Shown here piece by piece: positions 1 through 13,700 of a stretch of 64,000 bases of DNA (within the stretch, counting starts at the first letter, position 1; every line of letters begins with the position of its first letter). This DNA is from Ursus arctos (taxonomy: Eukaryota; Chordata; Mammalia; Carnivora; Ursidae). A program made the translations under genes and the position numbers. Under the pieces are notes generated by a model. That model was not told the origin of the DNA and searched no databases. It saw only the letters and a program-made list of their open reading frames with translations. The stretch spans positions 47,660,177 through 47,724,176 of the forward strand of contig NW_026622863.1 in the NCBI RefSeq assembly GCF_023065955.2, given 5' to 3'.

Positions 1-1441
1 AGGGTCGCAGTGTGACTTCCAGGACCGTTGGGGGATTTTAATGTCCCTGTTCCCAAAGTACAGGCAGTACTTGATACTTAGAAAAGTCTCCCCGCCTGAG
101 CCGCCTTGAGTGTCGTCATTACCGTGAGCATCCGTTCATTCTTTCAGTGAACTGTACCGAGGGCCCACCATGTGCCAGGCACCGTTCGAGGCACCGGGGA
201 GTCAGCCACGAACCAAACAAGGTCCCCCCCCCCACTTCCTGGAGCTGACACTGTGGTGGGGGAGACAGTAGGAAAAGGAATCAATGAACAAGATCATGTC
301 AGATTGGGCTAAGGGCTGTGAAGGAAATAACAGGAAAGGGGCGGAAGGCCTGGGAAAACACACACTAGATGGGCCTTTCGGAAGAGATGACATTTGAGCT
401 GAGACCCGAAGGACGAAGAGCCAGCGTGGGCTGAATGGGGGGAAGCATGGAATAGGCAGATGGGGAGTAAGGACAACACCCCAAAGAGGGCCAGACTTGC
501 GGAGCAAGCAACAGAAAAGACACTGGAGCGAGGCAAGAGGGGGGTGGCGGGAAGCCGAAGGCCCAGGACAGCAGGGGGCCAGTCCACGCAAGGCTCTGTG
601 GCAGGGGTCAGGAGTGTGGGTTTTTGTGTGGTTGGTTTTTTTCTGAGATGAATAGAATTTGGGGAAGGTTTTAAGTGGGGAGGATGTTGCCTTGGACTCT
701 TAAGGGAGATGGGAGCCAAGGGAGGTCTCTGAGCACAGTGGGGACAGGGTCTGACATAAGCTACCTCTGGCTGTGTGTCGGGGACACACTTGGAGGAGGC
801 CAGGTGGGGAACAGGATCAGTGGTTTAGAGGGGAGACGGTGAGCGTGGACCAGGATGGAGCCGGGGTGTGGGGAGAAGCGGTGGGAGCGTAAACATATAT
901 TTGAGGTAAGAGGCGGAAGTAGTTCAAGGATGGGGAACAGGTGTGGGATCATGGGCAACTAACATAGGTGTGCAGGCGTCCAGCTCGGGCACCTGGTGGC
1001 TGGTGGTGCTGCTTTCTGAGGTGGGAACTGCTGGGGCAGAGCAGCTATTATTCTTGTTATTATTAACCGGGGGGCGAGGAGGAGGCAGGGACACCTGTTA
1101 CCTGGCCCTACCTTTATCCAGGTGAGAGGGGATGGAAACAGGAATTCAGGTGCGTTAGGGAGGGGAGTGCACATGAGGGTGCAGGAGAAGGAGAACCCAG
1201 GCCGATCCCCGGTTTCTGGCCTCAAGAACCGGGGAGCTGTTTGCAAGGAGGGGAAGGGATTTGGGGGGGTTCAGTGCCGAGCCCGTCCTCCCCCGCAACG
1301 CACTCGGCTCACAAGGACTATGTCTTGAAGAAACGAATGGATGGGGAAAGGCGGGGCCGCATAGGTCTGCGTGGGGGGGGGGGGTCATCAGGCCCTTCCT
1401 TCTATCATCAGCGTCACCTCCAGTTTTTGCTTCTCCCGCAG
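1..1441 (+). other. RELB: RELB upstream intron (partial)
   Basis: No coding exon was found on the plus strand before 1442. Most of 125-960 resembles an antisense L2 LINE (see separate entry). The remainder, about 960-1441, is GC-rich intron with G-runs near 1371-1383. Confidence 0.7.
125..960 (-). repeat. L2 LINE relic (antisense)
   Basis: From GTGCCAGGCACCG near 172 through GAAGAGATGACATTTGAGCTGA (380s) and the GAGGCCAGGTGGGGAACAGGATC area (795-820), the text follows the well-known antisense L2 pattern (tail first, then reverse-transcriptase end). The translations here are shadows of this repeat, not genes. Confidence 0.65.
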
Positions 1442-1788
1442 AGATCATCGACGAGTACATCAAGGAGAATGGCTTCGGCCTGGAGGGGGCGCAGCCGGGC
1501 CCGGGCGAGGGGCTTCCGCGCCTGGTGCCTCGCGGAGCGGCTTCCCTGAGCACCGTCACCCTGGGCCCCGCGGCGCCCCCGCCCCCCGCCACGCCGCCGC
1601 CCTGGGGCTGCCCCATGGGGCGGCTCGTGCCTCCGGCCCCGGGCCCCGGGCCGCGGCCGCACCTGGTCATCACCGAGCAGCCCAAGCAGCGCGGCATGCG
1701 CTTCCGCTACGAGTGCGAGGGCCGCTCGGCCGGCAGCATCCTCGGGGAGAGCAGCACCGAGGCCAGCAAGACGCTGCCCGCCATCGAG
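1442..1788 (+). CDS. RELB: RELB coding exon (start of Rel homology region; probably exon 4 of 12)
   Basis: Acceptor CTTCTCCCGCAG at 1430-1441, donor GTGAGG at 1789. The exon begins with two bases of a split Glu codon and ends on a codon boundary (..LPAIE). It carries a Pro/Gly-rich linker, then [21 protein letters not shown] with the Arg and Cys residues of the Rel recognition loop. It is very GC-rich. The exon number is inferred from the human gene model. Confidence 0.95.
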
Positions 1789-4700
1789 GTGAGGCCCGGG
1801 GCGGGGTGCCGCGCCTCCCCGCCCCCGAGATTCGCGCGCCGCTGTTTCTCGTGTAGTTTATGGTGGTTATTATTACTGTCGTTGCTATTGTTGGAGCGGT
1901 GAATACTCTCACCTGGCCCCGGATTCCAAAGGACATTCCAAGAAAGGCCTCCTTCCGGGCACTTGGCAGTAGGGACCAAAATCATCATTGCCTGGAAGGA
2001 CAGGGTCGCTGGCCTCCTGGCCCACAAGGGAGGCCCTAAGAACTGGAGTGGCCGGGTTTGAATCCTTGTTCTGCCATTTACTAGCTGTGCAGGCTTGGGC
2101 TGGTTATTTAGTCTCCCTGTGCCTCAGTTTCCTTCTCTACAAAATGGGATGATGATGATGATGATGATAATAATAATAATAATGATAATAATAATAATAA
2201 TAAGTAACCACCGGGGTGTCAGGAGGCATGGATGAGTAAATGACACATGCCAAGGGCCTCCAACTTGGTATGTGCTCAGGAGAGAGAACTGGTGTTAGGA
2301 TTATTGCCATCGTGACTCCTAGGCCTGGCCATTCCCCTTCTAGGAAATTGACGATGTAGATAAGCCAGCCTCTGGGTGGAAAAGAGGGATGTGCAGCATT
2401 ATCCCCCACAGCCTTGCTGTGTAAGGAAGTGGGAACTGCAGAATTAATCAGCAGGGCACTGGTGGGGCAGTCCGGGAACATCTACCTACACACTGGAATC
2501 CTATGCAACCATGATAAGCATCTGTGCGTGTGTGTGAGTGTGTGTGTGTCGATAAATATAAATACATTCGGTTCACACAGAAAGATTTTATTTTATTTTA
2601 TTTTAAAGATTTTATTTATTTATTTGACAGAGATAGAGACAGCCAGCGAGAGAGGGAACACAAGCAGGGGGAGTGGGAGAGGAAGAAGCAGGCTCATAGC
2701 AGAGGAGCCTGATGTGGGGCTCGATCCCATAACGCCGGGATCACGCCCTGAGCTGAAGGCAGACGCTTAACCGCTGTGCCACCCAGGCGCCCCTCACAGA
2801 AAGATTTTAAAATGAAGCCGTCCCCTAGGCATGGCTAGATGGGGAACCATCTCCAAGATATATTAATAAACCAAAAAAAAAAAAATTGAGGCACAGAACC
2901 CTTCGTCAGGGATTATACTACCTTTGGTGTCAAAAAGGGGGAAAATAAGTTCTCTATTTGTATTTGCTGGTATGTGCCTATGGAAACTCCGGAAGGAAAA
3001 ATAGTCATGACTTTTTTTGGTCAGGGGAGTGCTGAATGAATAAGGTGCTGGTAAGGTTTTTCACTACATGCATCTTTATTTTGTTTTACAGTTTTAAATC
3101 CCATGGCTCAAAACTTCCCAAAATGTAAATTAATTTAATTAATACGTATTAACCTAACAGAACTTAAATTAAACTGAACAGAAGTCCACCACTCCTGCGC
3201 CCAGGCCCCAGGTTCTCCCCAGAGGTGACCATTAAAAAAAAAAAAAAAAAGATCTATGTATTTATTTGAGAGAGAGAGGTTGCACGCGTGTATCGGGGGG
3301 AAGAGCAGAGGGAGAGAGAGAGAAACTCAAGAAGACTCCGCACTGAGCACGTAGCCCCATGTGGGGCTCGATCCCACCACCCCGAGATCATAACCTGAGC
3401 CAAAACCAAGAGTCAGACGCTCCACTGACTGCATCCCCAGACACCCCCAGAGGTGAAAATTCTTGTCAATATCTCATGTATCCTTCTGGGAGTAGTTTAC
3501 GATTATACAGGCACACATGTGCGTACATATGTACAATCCCCCCCTTTGTACATAGAGAGGAGTATAATCTAGATACTATTCTGCACAGTGGTCTTTTTTG
3601 CTTAAGAATGTATCTGGAAGGGGCGCCTGGGTGGCACAGTGGTAAAGCGTCTGCCTTCGGCTCAGGGCGTGATCCCGGCGTTGTGGGATCGAGCCCCACA
3701 TCAGGCTCCTCCCGCTATGAGCCTGCTTCTTCCTCTCCCACTCCCCCTGCTTGTGTTCCCTCTCTTGCTGGCTGTCTCTATCTCTGTCGAATAAATAAAT
3801 AAAATCTTAAAAAAAAAAAAAAAAAGAATGTATCTGGAAGGGGCGCCTGGCTGGCTCAGCCTGGAGACCATGCAACTCTTGATCTCAGAGTTTTGAGTTC
3901 GAGCCCCACATTGGGTACAGAGATTACTTAAAAAAAAAAAAAATCTGGGATGCCTGGGTGGCTCAGCCAGTTAAGCGTCTGCCTTCAGCCCAGGGTCATG
4001 ATCCAGGACCCCAGGTCCTGCATCTGGCTCCGTGCTCAGCAGGGAGCTTGCTTCTCCCTCTGCCTGCAGCTCCCCCTGCTTGTGCGCGCTCTCTCTCTCT
4101 CTGGAAAATAAATAAATAAATAAAATCTTAAAAAATAATAATAAATAATTTTAAAAACTAAAAAAAAAAAAAAAAGGAATGTACCTTGGAGCTCAGCTAA
4201 CCTCAGCCTGTCGAAAGCTGTCCCATTCTCTACCATTGAACCCCGTTGCATGGGGGGTGCAGATTCGCTGTGCAGGTCTTCTGTTGGTGGGTAAGTTAGG
4301 TTGTTTCCCATCGCCTATTTTGAGCAAAGCTGTAGAGAACGACTCGGTTCATCTATTACTTCCTTCATGTCACGCAAATAACTTCTGGAAGCGGAATTGC
4401 TGGTCAAAGGTAATTTGATAGATATTGCCAAATTGCCCTCTGTGAGCGTTGTACCCACGACTCTTTCTCCTGGCTGGTGTCTGAGAGGCCTGGTTCCTCG
4501 CGCCTCCCCGATACAGCGCCTTCGTATGCTTCTGGATCTTCGCCCGAGGGTTTCTCGAGTCTGAATTGTGTACTGATCATTCCACTAGCCCCGGGTTCTG
4601 GCCCAGGCTGCTCCCTAGCCATCAGCTCCCAGTGTCCTCTAGGCAGCCAGAGGGGCCCTGCTGAGTTACACATCCGCTCTTCTGCCTTGCTCAGAACCCT

Positions 4701-7700
4701 CTCTTGGCTCCCTAGTGCCCTCAGGAGGAAGCCCAAGCTGCTCCCTGCACCTCTAAGGCTCTCACTCCCTGACTCCTGTTGCCAGTTCCCACCCAGCCCC
4801 TCCTCACTCGCCACCCTCCAGCCACTAGGCCTTCGCCCATGCTGTTCTGCCTGTAGTGCTTTCCTCCCCAAGCCTGGTCACCCCGTACACATCCACAAGG
4901 CCTCAGCCCACCTCCAGGAAGCCTTCCCTGACCCCCACCCCAGGTCTGATCTCCTTCACATGAGGTCTTCTGTTTTTCTCCTCCTCTCCCTCAATGGGAT
5001 TTGTCCTCATAGGTCTATTTGCAACCCCGTCCTTCCCCCACCTCGTAGGAAGCAGGCAACGCAGTGGTTACAAATATGGATCTTAGAGTCAGAAAGACGT
5101 GGTTTTAGCCTTTCCAGCTGTGTGAATTGAGGTGAGTCCAGTGCTTCTGCTGGCCTCAGTTTCCTCGTCTGTAAAATAGGGTTGGAGTTCCTGCTCCCAC
5201 AGGATGCTACGAGGAAACCAGGAAGGTGGCCCAGCACCAGCGGAGAGGCTCCCTCCTTACTCAGCGAGGTGGTTGTTGTTTAATTTGGCTCCAGACATTG
5301 TGGCCAAAAGCAGCATGCAGGGCGGAACATTCTGGTTAAAAGACTGGTTTACTTGGCAATGTATAGTCCATCACCGGATTTTCAGGAATGGGGCAAGTGT
5401 GATGCAGTGAGGGGTGTTGTCATAACCCCGTATTTACCTTTAAGGATTTTGTTCATTTTTCCAATCGACAGGGCTTTTTTTTTTTTTTCAACTTCATGTC
5501 CCATCTTTTTCTTTTGAAAGATTTAAAACCTACAAGTAATAGACAAGAATAGTGCAGCAAACATGCCTGTTGCCTTATTTGCTTCGTGTCTTTCTCTCCC
5601 TTTATATAGACATTTATAGAGATTTGAAGTCAGTTGGAGATAGGATGATCCTTCGCCCAGAGTGTTTTGGTGTGTATTGCTTAAGAGCAAGGATGTTTTC
5701 CTACAATGTAGGAGCTATAGAATCATGATACCAACGCCACACTCTGGACACTTAATATTCCTCCAAGGAGATTATCTGATATTAAACCCATATTCTAATT
5801 AGCCCCCAAATATTCTTTTTCTTTCGAGATTTTATTTATTTTTAATTTTTTAATTTTTAAAGATTTCATGTATTTATTTGACAGAGAGAGCCAGCAAGAG
5901 AGGGAACACAAGCAGGGGGAGTGGGAGAGGAAGAAGCAGACTCCCAGCGGAGGAGCCTGATGTGGGGCTCGATCCCAGGACTCTGGGATCATGCCCTGAG
6001 CCTAAGGCAGACGCTTAACAACTGAGCCAGCCAGGCGCCCCCCACCAAATACGCTTGAGAGCTGTTGTTCTTGTTGTTCACTTGTTTAATATTCAGTCCA
6101 GGGTCACATGCTGTGTTGAGCTGGCAGGTCTTGCCATGGTCTGAATGTTTGTGTCCCCCTAAAATGCATCCGTTGCAATCCTAGCCCCCAGTGTGATGGC
6201 ACTGGGGGGGGGGGCTTGGGAAGTGCTGAGGTTATGAGGGCAGAGCTCACATGACTGGGATGGAGGATTTTATAAAAGAGACTCCAGACAGCTCGCGGGC
6301 CCCTTCCAGCAGGAAGGCGGCGGTCTGCAGCCTGGAAGAGAGCCTTCACCGGAGCCCGACCACGCTGACACCGTCGTCTCAACTTCCAACCTCCAACTGT
6401 AAGAGAGAAATTGCTGTCGTTTACGTGCCATCCAGGTTCATGGCATTTTGGGGTAGCAGCCCGCATGGACAAAGACAGATGTCTTCAGTGTCTTTTGACC
6501 TGAGTTCATTTCTCCATCGGACTTTGTGTTTGGGGATGGGGACATTTGCAGAGGACAGGATGGATGTTTTGTCGAATGTCCCGTGTTCCGTGTTTGTTGG
6601 CTATTTCCAGATGAGATCAGGTCGTGGGTTTGGGGGGGACACCCCAGGGGTGATGCTGTGGCCTTCTTGGTGTCTCACATCAGGAGACATAGGGCGGCAG
6701 TCTGTCCCCCTCTCAGTGATGCGGGGTCAGAGCCTGTACTCCGGCCGCCGTAACGAAACACCACAGGCTGGGTGGCTTGGAGAACAGAAATGTATTGTCT
6801 CAGCGCTCTGGAGGCTGCAAGTCCCAGATCAAGATGCTAGCAGATTTGCTTTCCTCCAAGGTCTGTCTCCTTGCCTTGCAGACGGCCTCCCTGTCACTGC
6901 ATCCTCACTCGTCTGGTGTCTCTTTGTGTGTCCAAATGACCTCTTACAAGGACACCGGGCAGATTGGATAGAGCCCATCCTAATGGCCTCATTAACTCAA
7001 TCACCTGAGGTCCTGAGGTTTAGGGCTTCAACATATGAATTGCAGGGGGATGCAATTTAGCCCATAAGAGCGAGTGCCCAGTGGGGCTCTTTGTTGTAAG
7101 GGGACAGCGTTCCTTTGTAATGGGTAATTTACCTGCCCGGTGATACTTTGAGGCTGTGTTTTCCCCAACAGGCTATTCTACGTCTTTCCAGGCAGTTTTT
7201 CTGGCTCGGTGTCGGTTTTGATTTGAGGGAGTTAGAAGAGTAAATATCCAACAATAGGGAATGACCTGACTCTGGCTCTGGATTTAGGATTTTTATTCCC
7301 GTCTTTCCGAGCGGGAAACTGAGGCTCAGAGAAGGGAAGTTACTTGCTCAGGGGCACCCGACAAGTTTACTGTAGTACTTACTAAGCACTCCTGTGTGCC
7401 TGGTACTTAGTGATACCCATTCTACAGATGAAGACGGAGTAAAGAGGTTTATCATGCCGATGGCCAGTGCTAGAGCCTGGATTTGGTACCAGGTCTGACT
7501 TATTCCAAGGCCTTGTGTGATGTCTTAAAGACGAGAAACTTTCAGCCCTGCGGTTCTCATGAATCCTGAGACTTGATTCTGAGCTTTTCTGAATCTCCTA
7601 ATATTGCAGTGGGGAGCTGGTTAAATGAATAGCTTTAACCCTATCTGACTCGGTAGAATTTATAGACGATATTACTTCCCTCTACTCATAATCATCACCC

Positions 7701-10700
7701 AAATCCATGATGCCCTAACTTTAATATGGAGGAGAAATAAAAGGAAAATAATACAGCTTAAAAGCACCTTTATTTCAATATGTAAATACTTAGGCACAGC
7801 CCCAGGGAATCATAATAAAGGTGGCAGTTGCTTGGGACCTCATGAATTCAGGGGCCCCATAAACAGCCTGACCCAGCCAGGTGGATTTAGTGAATTAAAT
7901 GCTGTATGGCCAGGGTTGCATTTGGTGATGGGGTCTTCCAAAGTGGCAAACATCCCTCAGTCTAAACAAAATCCAGTCTTCCCTCAATTAACACGGTGGC
8001 CAAAGTCCTTGAAAATTCAGTGTATTTTTAAATTATGGGAAAAAGAGAGGCGCCTGGGTGGCTCAGTCAGATAAGCATCTGCCTTCGGCTCAGGTCGTGA
8101 TCTCAGGGTCCTGGGATGGAGCCTGGTGTTGGGCTCCTTGCTCAGCGGGGAGCCTGCTTCTCCCTCTCCCTCTGCCTGCTGCTCCCCCTGCTGGTGCTCA
8201 CTCTCTCTCTCTGTCAAATAAATAAATAAAAATCTTGAAAAAAAAATTATGGAAAAAAGGACTCTATATGTAAAATGGCTAGGTTCTTGGCTCTAATCAC
8301 TTTAAACAGGCTTGTCCCCGATGTGAATATTGGCAGGATCAGAAGTCTTGCAGGACTTGTGTGGGACTGTCCCTGCTATTGCAGGCTGTGTGACATCACT
8401 GGCTCTGGGTCCTGCCTGCTGTGGGCTTGGGTCCCCATCATTGTGTCAGTCCACATTACCCCCCCAATATCCCAAATGCCCCCTAGAGGGCGGTACTCCC
8501 CCGCAGAGATGCACTCATTCATTATTTGTTTGTAGGTAGGCAAGGGCTTTGGAAATTCAGAGCAGGCTTTACAGGGTCCTTGATGGCAGCAGATGCTTAA
8601 CCAGCTGAGCCACCCAGGTGCCCTTATTTTTATTTTTAAGATTGATTTATTTATTGGAGGGGGTAGGGAGGGAAAGAGAAACTTTAACAGACTCGGAGCT
8701 GAGCGGGGAGGACAAGGTGGGGCATGGTCCAATGACCATGAGATCCTGACCTGAAGTGAAGCTGAGAGTCGGAGGCTTAACTGGCTGCACCACCCAGACG
8801 CCCCTGTCTCATCCTTTTCAAATGCAGGCTCCAAATTTTCCCCAAATTTGAACAAAAAAATTTTTTTTTGTAGTTTTAAAAAAAGTTTTATTGAGGTATA
8901 ATTTATATATGCAAAAGGGCGCATATTTAATGTGTACGTTTTGATGAGTTTGGACGAAACATTTTTTAATTACAGAAAAATGGGAAGAATAGTACAAGGA
9001 GCACCTGTGCTGTATTCGCCAGTTGGCATTTTGCCGCCTTCTCTGTGTCACGTTCCTCCATACAGACACATGCGCATGCGCGTGCGACGGACAAGTACAC
9101 ACGTTGTTTTTGCTAAACTATTTGCACTGCGTTGTAGATATCACGTTGCTTCACCGCTAGACACTTCAGTGGGCACCTTCTGCGAGTAAGCTCCTGCGTG
9201 GTGACAATGTTATTAGCATCCCTGGGAAAATTAACAATATCCCATTGTATCAAACAATGTGTTAAATGTCCCACTTGTCCGCAAAATACGCTTTATAGTT
9301 ATTTCTTCCTCCTTAATCCAGCATCCGGTTAAGGATATGTCATGTCTCTCTGGCCTCTCCCCCCCCCTTTTTTAATCAACATCCAGTTGATTGAATCTTA
9401 CGTGTCCAGCTCTATACATTTTTACACACATATACACTGTAATTACCAGCCAAGTCAAAATACATTATTTGTTCGATTTTCACTGAAATATGATGCCCAT
9501 CTTTTTATTGGCTTTCACAACCCTGATTTTTTTCACCCGATGACCCCCGATTTGGGCTCATTTGAAGAATCACGGTGAGATTCGGGTGACATACTTCTGG
9601 GGGGCTGTCACAGAAGTGATGTCGTGCCTTCCCAGTGCAGCCCGTCAGACTGCCCAGGTCATTTTGGCCCAGTATTGGTGATGCTGACCTTGATCCCTGA
9701 TTTAGGTGGTGTCCAGTGCATTTTCCGCTGTGAAGGTGCTTTCCTCATTAGTAAGTTGTCTGTGGGAAGTACTTTGAGACCGTGTGTGCATCCACGTTTT
9801 TAAAACTCATAGTGGCCGAAGAAGGCACATCTGCGGGGCAGCTATCATGTTATGAGGCCCCCAGGCCACCAGTCGGAAGCCTTTGGTTTAGGATCTCAGA
9901 GGGGTCTTAAACAAACCCCCTTCCGTCATCCTGGGGGAGAAGGTTGGGGAGCTATCAAAGGAGGCCCCAGAGAGTTTGGATGGGTGCAGGTGTCTGCCAT
10001 GGGACCCCAAAAGTGCACCTGTCTCCCTGCAGCTCCGGGATTGTGGAGGGCTCCGGGAGGTGGAGGTGACCGCCTGCCTGGTGTGGAAGGACTGGCCTCA
10101 CCGAGTCCACCCCCACAGCCTCGTGGGGAAAGACTGCACCGACGGCGTCTGCAGGGTGAGGCTCCGGCCTCATGTCAGCCCCCGGCACAGGTACTCGACC
10201 CCTGACCCCCAGCCCTTCACCCCAGGTCATGGAGATGCCCAGGGAGACCTTAGGGCAAGGGGCCGCTGGGCCAAATTCTCCCCCACTGCATTTCCTGGAC
10301 GGGAAGACCAAGGCCAGGCCTGGGGGTGGTGGAGGGGCGTGCCTAAGCCTGGCCCCCTGCTGCACACACCTTCACACACACTTGTATTTATCCCCATTTT
10401 GTCGAGGTGGAAACTGAGACTTGGAGGAGTAAATGAGCCCAGACAGCCAATGGCAGAGCAGGGATTTGACTCCAGACCTGACTTATCTGCAAGATCATTC
10501 TTTCTTTCATTGATTATTTATACGTTTTTAATACATTTTTTAAAAAGATTCAGAAAGACTGTACAGTGAAAAATAAATTTCCTTCCATCTTTGGTCATGC
10601 AGCTGTTGGTGGCCCTTCCTGGAGGTGATTAAAAACATTCTATGCACGTGTATGTTTTTCTCCCCTTACAAATGGTGGCAGACACCTGTACCTCGTTTTT

Positions 10701-13700
10701 ATGTTCCAGTACATCTTGGAGATCATTCCTATAAGCATTTAGAGCTGCTTTATCCTTTTTCTTGGCTGCATAGTATTTCAGCAGACAGCTGTATACCATT
10801 AATCGAGCAAGCTCCCTAGTCATGGGCCCTTAGGATGGTTCCAAGCTCCTGTGGCCCTGTTACTAAATGCATGGCTTTACGTATATATCATTTCTTCTGT
10901 AGGATAGATTCCTAGAGATGAACTCGCTGTCTCTAACTTCAGCAATTTACTTTCACTGTAACCTTTCAGTGATTTCTAATTTAGCGAAGATGTAAGGTCC
11001 GTGAGAGCAGGGCTTTTCTCTTTTGTTCCTCGCTGTGCCCTCCCCAGTGCCTAGCACGCTGCCTGGGACACAGCAGGTGCTCAGGAAGCATTTGTGGAAT
11101 GAATGAATACTGCCATATTGTCCTCCGAGACGTAACTGCTGGAGCAATGTACAGTCCCACCTGCCGTGGGGGAAAGTGCTTGATTCTTCACAACGTCCCC
11201 AGGACAGAGCGTCCTCAAACGTTTTGATCCTCGCCGTGTTGATGAGCTTTTTAAAAATCGCATTGATGTTTATTTTGCAGTTTTCTTATTACAAAGGAGG
11301 TGGGCCAGTGTTTTCATGTGGCAATGGTGAGGGGCACTCCCAGGCGCTCTCGAGAATCCCCAACACTCCTGAGAGGTTGAGACCCCGGGCCCCTCCTGGT
11401 GCTGGGGCCCCTGAGACTGTGAGCCCCGAGGCAGCATCTGCCGGAGTCCTCCTGTGGTTTAGGGCTAGACCCGCCTCGTCATGAGACCTCCCTTCACCCA
11501 CTCCTCCCCCTCCCCATTCAGCTTTAACAATCTGGGCATCCAGTGTGTGCGAAAGAAGGAGATTGAGGCCGCCATTGAGCGGAAGATTCAGCTGGGCATC
11601 GACCCTTACAATGGTGAGTCCCTGAAACCAGCCTGACCGTGTCGTCCTCCTGAACCCCTCGCACCCTCTGCCACCCCTTCCCCTCACCTTCTCCTGTCTC
11701 GGGTATCCCCTGTCTCCGCAGCCCCATCCCTTCCCTCCCTGCCATCTCCGTCCCCCATCCTCAGCCTTCCCGTATCTCCCCTACAGCCGGCTCCCTGAAG
11801 AACCACCAAGAGGTGGACATGAATGTCGTGAGGATTTGCTTCCAGGCCTCATATAGGGACCAGCAGGGACAGATGCGCAGGATGGACCCCGTGCTGTCTG
11901 AGCCTGTCTATGACAAGAGTGAGTCTAGGGTGCTGGGGGTGTTAGGATTGTCGTTGTCTACAAGTACTGGAAAGCCCCACGTATGATGGCATGAACGAAC
12001 AGGGAGTTCTTTATTTTTATTTGTCTCAATATTAAGTCTGTTCGTGTTGGTTCAGCGGCCCAGCAATATCAAGGCACTGGTTCAGCTCTGTGATTCCCTT
12101 GGTCGTGAGCTGGTTGCCACAGCTCCAGATATCATGTCTGTGTTCAAGGCATGATGGGCAGTGTCACCCTGTATGGTGTGCAGGCTGTACACTGCCCAAT
12201 TCCAGTGGTCAGCATTTATGAGGTAGCCTATGGACACGAGGCCTTCTCGTATTGTAGAGTGCACAACCTGTGCCACTGTACTAGGCAATTCTAGGGAAGA
12301 GGCAGCATGAGTAGTAATACTTTTCTCTTTTATACAGAAAATAATATATTCCCCAGAATCCCCCTGGTAGACTTCTGCGTGTGTCTCATTGGCCAGAACT
12401 GGGTCTCATGGTGGCCCCTAGTTGCAAGGAAGTCTGGAGAGGGATATGGGCATGGAAGAGGAGATTGGGAATGGCTGTTAGGTTTTAGCAGCCTATAGTG
12501 ACTGCCACAAGCATCAAGATGGGGAGAGAAATTAATCCAGCCAGGGCTTTTATGGGTGCAAGTGATAGAATTCCAACTCAAATGGGCTGAAGGAGGAAAA
12601 AAAAGAAGAATTTGTTCCATTAACTAAGAAGGTCCAGAGGTAGTAAAGTGCTTCAGGTCTGGCTGTATCCAGGTACTCAGCAATTTCATTTGGGACCTGT
12701 CTCTTTCCATCTCTCAACTGTACTTCCTTCAAGTTAGAGTAATTTTTGGCACAGCCCTCCCATGATGGAGGCAAAATGACTGTATGCACCTCTAGGCTTA
12801 TATCCTACCAGCTTGGAATCTCTCCCCCATGTCCAAAGAGAGCTTCTCTTACACAGTATTTTTGGTTGGAGTCTCAGGGCTATCTCTCATTGGCCTGGTT
12901 TGGGTCATGTGCTCCTCTCTGACCAATCAGCTCTGGCCAGAGGGATGCAATGCTCTAATTGGCCAGGTTTGGGGCACGTGATCACTGCTGAGCTAGGGGG
13001 TGGGTCTGGCCCTACCCAATCCCCAGGACTGAAATGGGGGCATGGTGGGGCAGGGAGCTGTTTCCTGGAAGGGAAATAGAGGGGCTGTCAACAGAAGGGC
13101 TGGGACTGCTAGACAGGCAAAACGATGGTGTCTACTATAGATTTCAAGCCATTAATCCTCGTCTAAGAATGGTCTTGATCCTTGACCCCGCCAACTCTCT
13201 TCTGAGGGCTGATGGTCTCCCTTTGGGCGGGACACTCACTGTGCCTCAGCATGGAGGACTCGCGACTGTCCATCGACCCCTCTGTCTGAGCATCTTCTTT
13301 TTCTCCCCGGACCGCGGGGTCCCGGGGAGGATGGGGCGCCCCGGCTTCTCCATTTCCCATCTCTGCATGGTGCAGGGTGGGCCCCCACGGGTTGCCTGCT
13401 GAGGGTTTGACGACTGAATTCCCGTGTTTTCTTACATACCACTTCCTCTCGCGCTTGCGCAGAGTCCACAAACACATCAGAGCTGCGGATTTGCCGAATC
13501 AACAAGGAGAGCGGGCCGTGCACGGGTGGCGAGGAGCTCTACCTGCTGTGCGACAAGGTGCAGAAAGGTGAGGGACCTGGGACAGCGCGGGGGCGGAGTG
13601 GCGTCAGGTGGCTTGTGCCCGTGGGAGCCCGGGAGCCTGAGAGGGTGGGAGTGTGAGGCGGAGCTGGGTAACGGGGCCGGCGCAGTGGAAGGAGCCAGAA

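Larger units (their letters stand above)
1789..10032 (+). other. RELB: RELB intron, 8.2 kb, repeat-filled
   Basis: Holds MIR copies (about 2049-2149 plus; 5046-5215 plus; 7290-7500 minus), a GAT/AAT microsatellite, nine CAN-SINE pieces, an L2 3' part (about 4600-5040), two MaLR LTR relics (6132-6480, 6733-7066) and L1 sequence (about 8870-9800, antisense). I see no exon, RNA gene or conserved block in it. Confidence 0.75.

Noticed and set aside
3621..3700. tRNA-like heads of the CAN-SINEs as possible tRNA genes
   Set aside because: They carry SINE bodies, A-tails and target duplications and are too diverged from tRNA-Lys to be functional tRNAs.
4477..5130. 217-codon open frame with protein-like composition
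   Set aside because: Corresponds to an L2 LINE 3' region and MIR sequence in a RELB intron; no gene.
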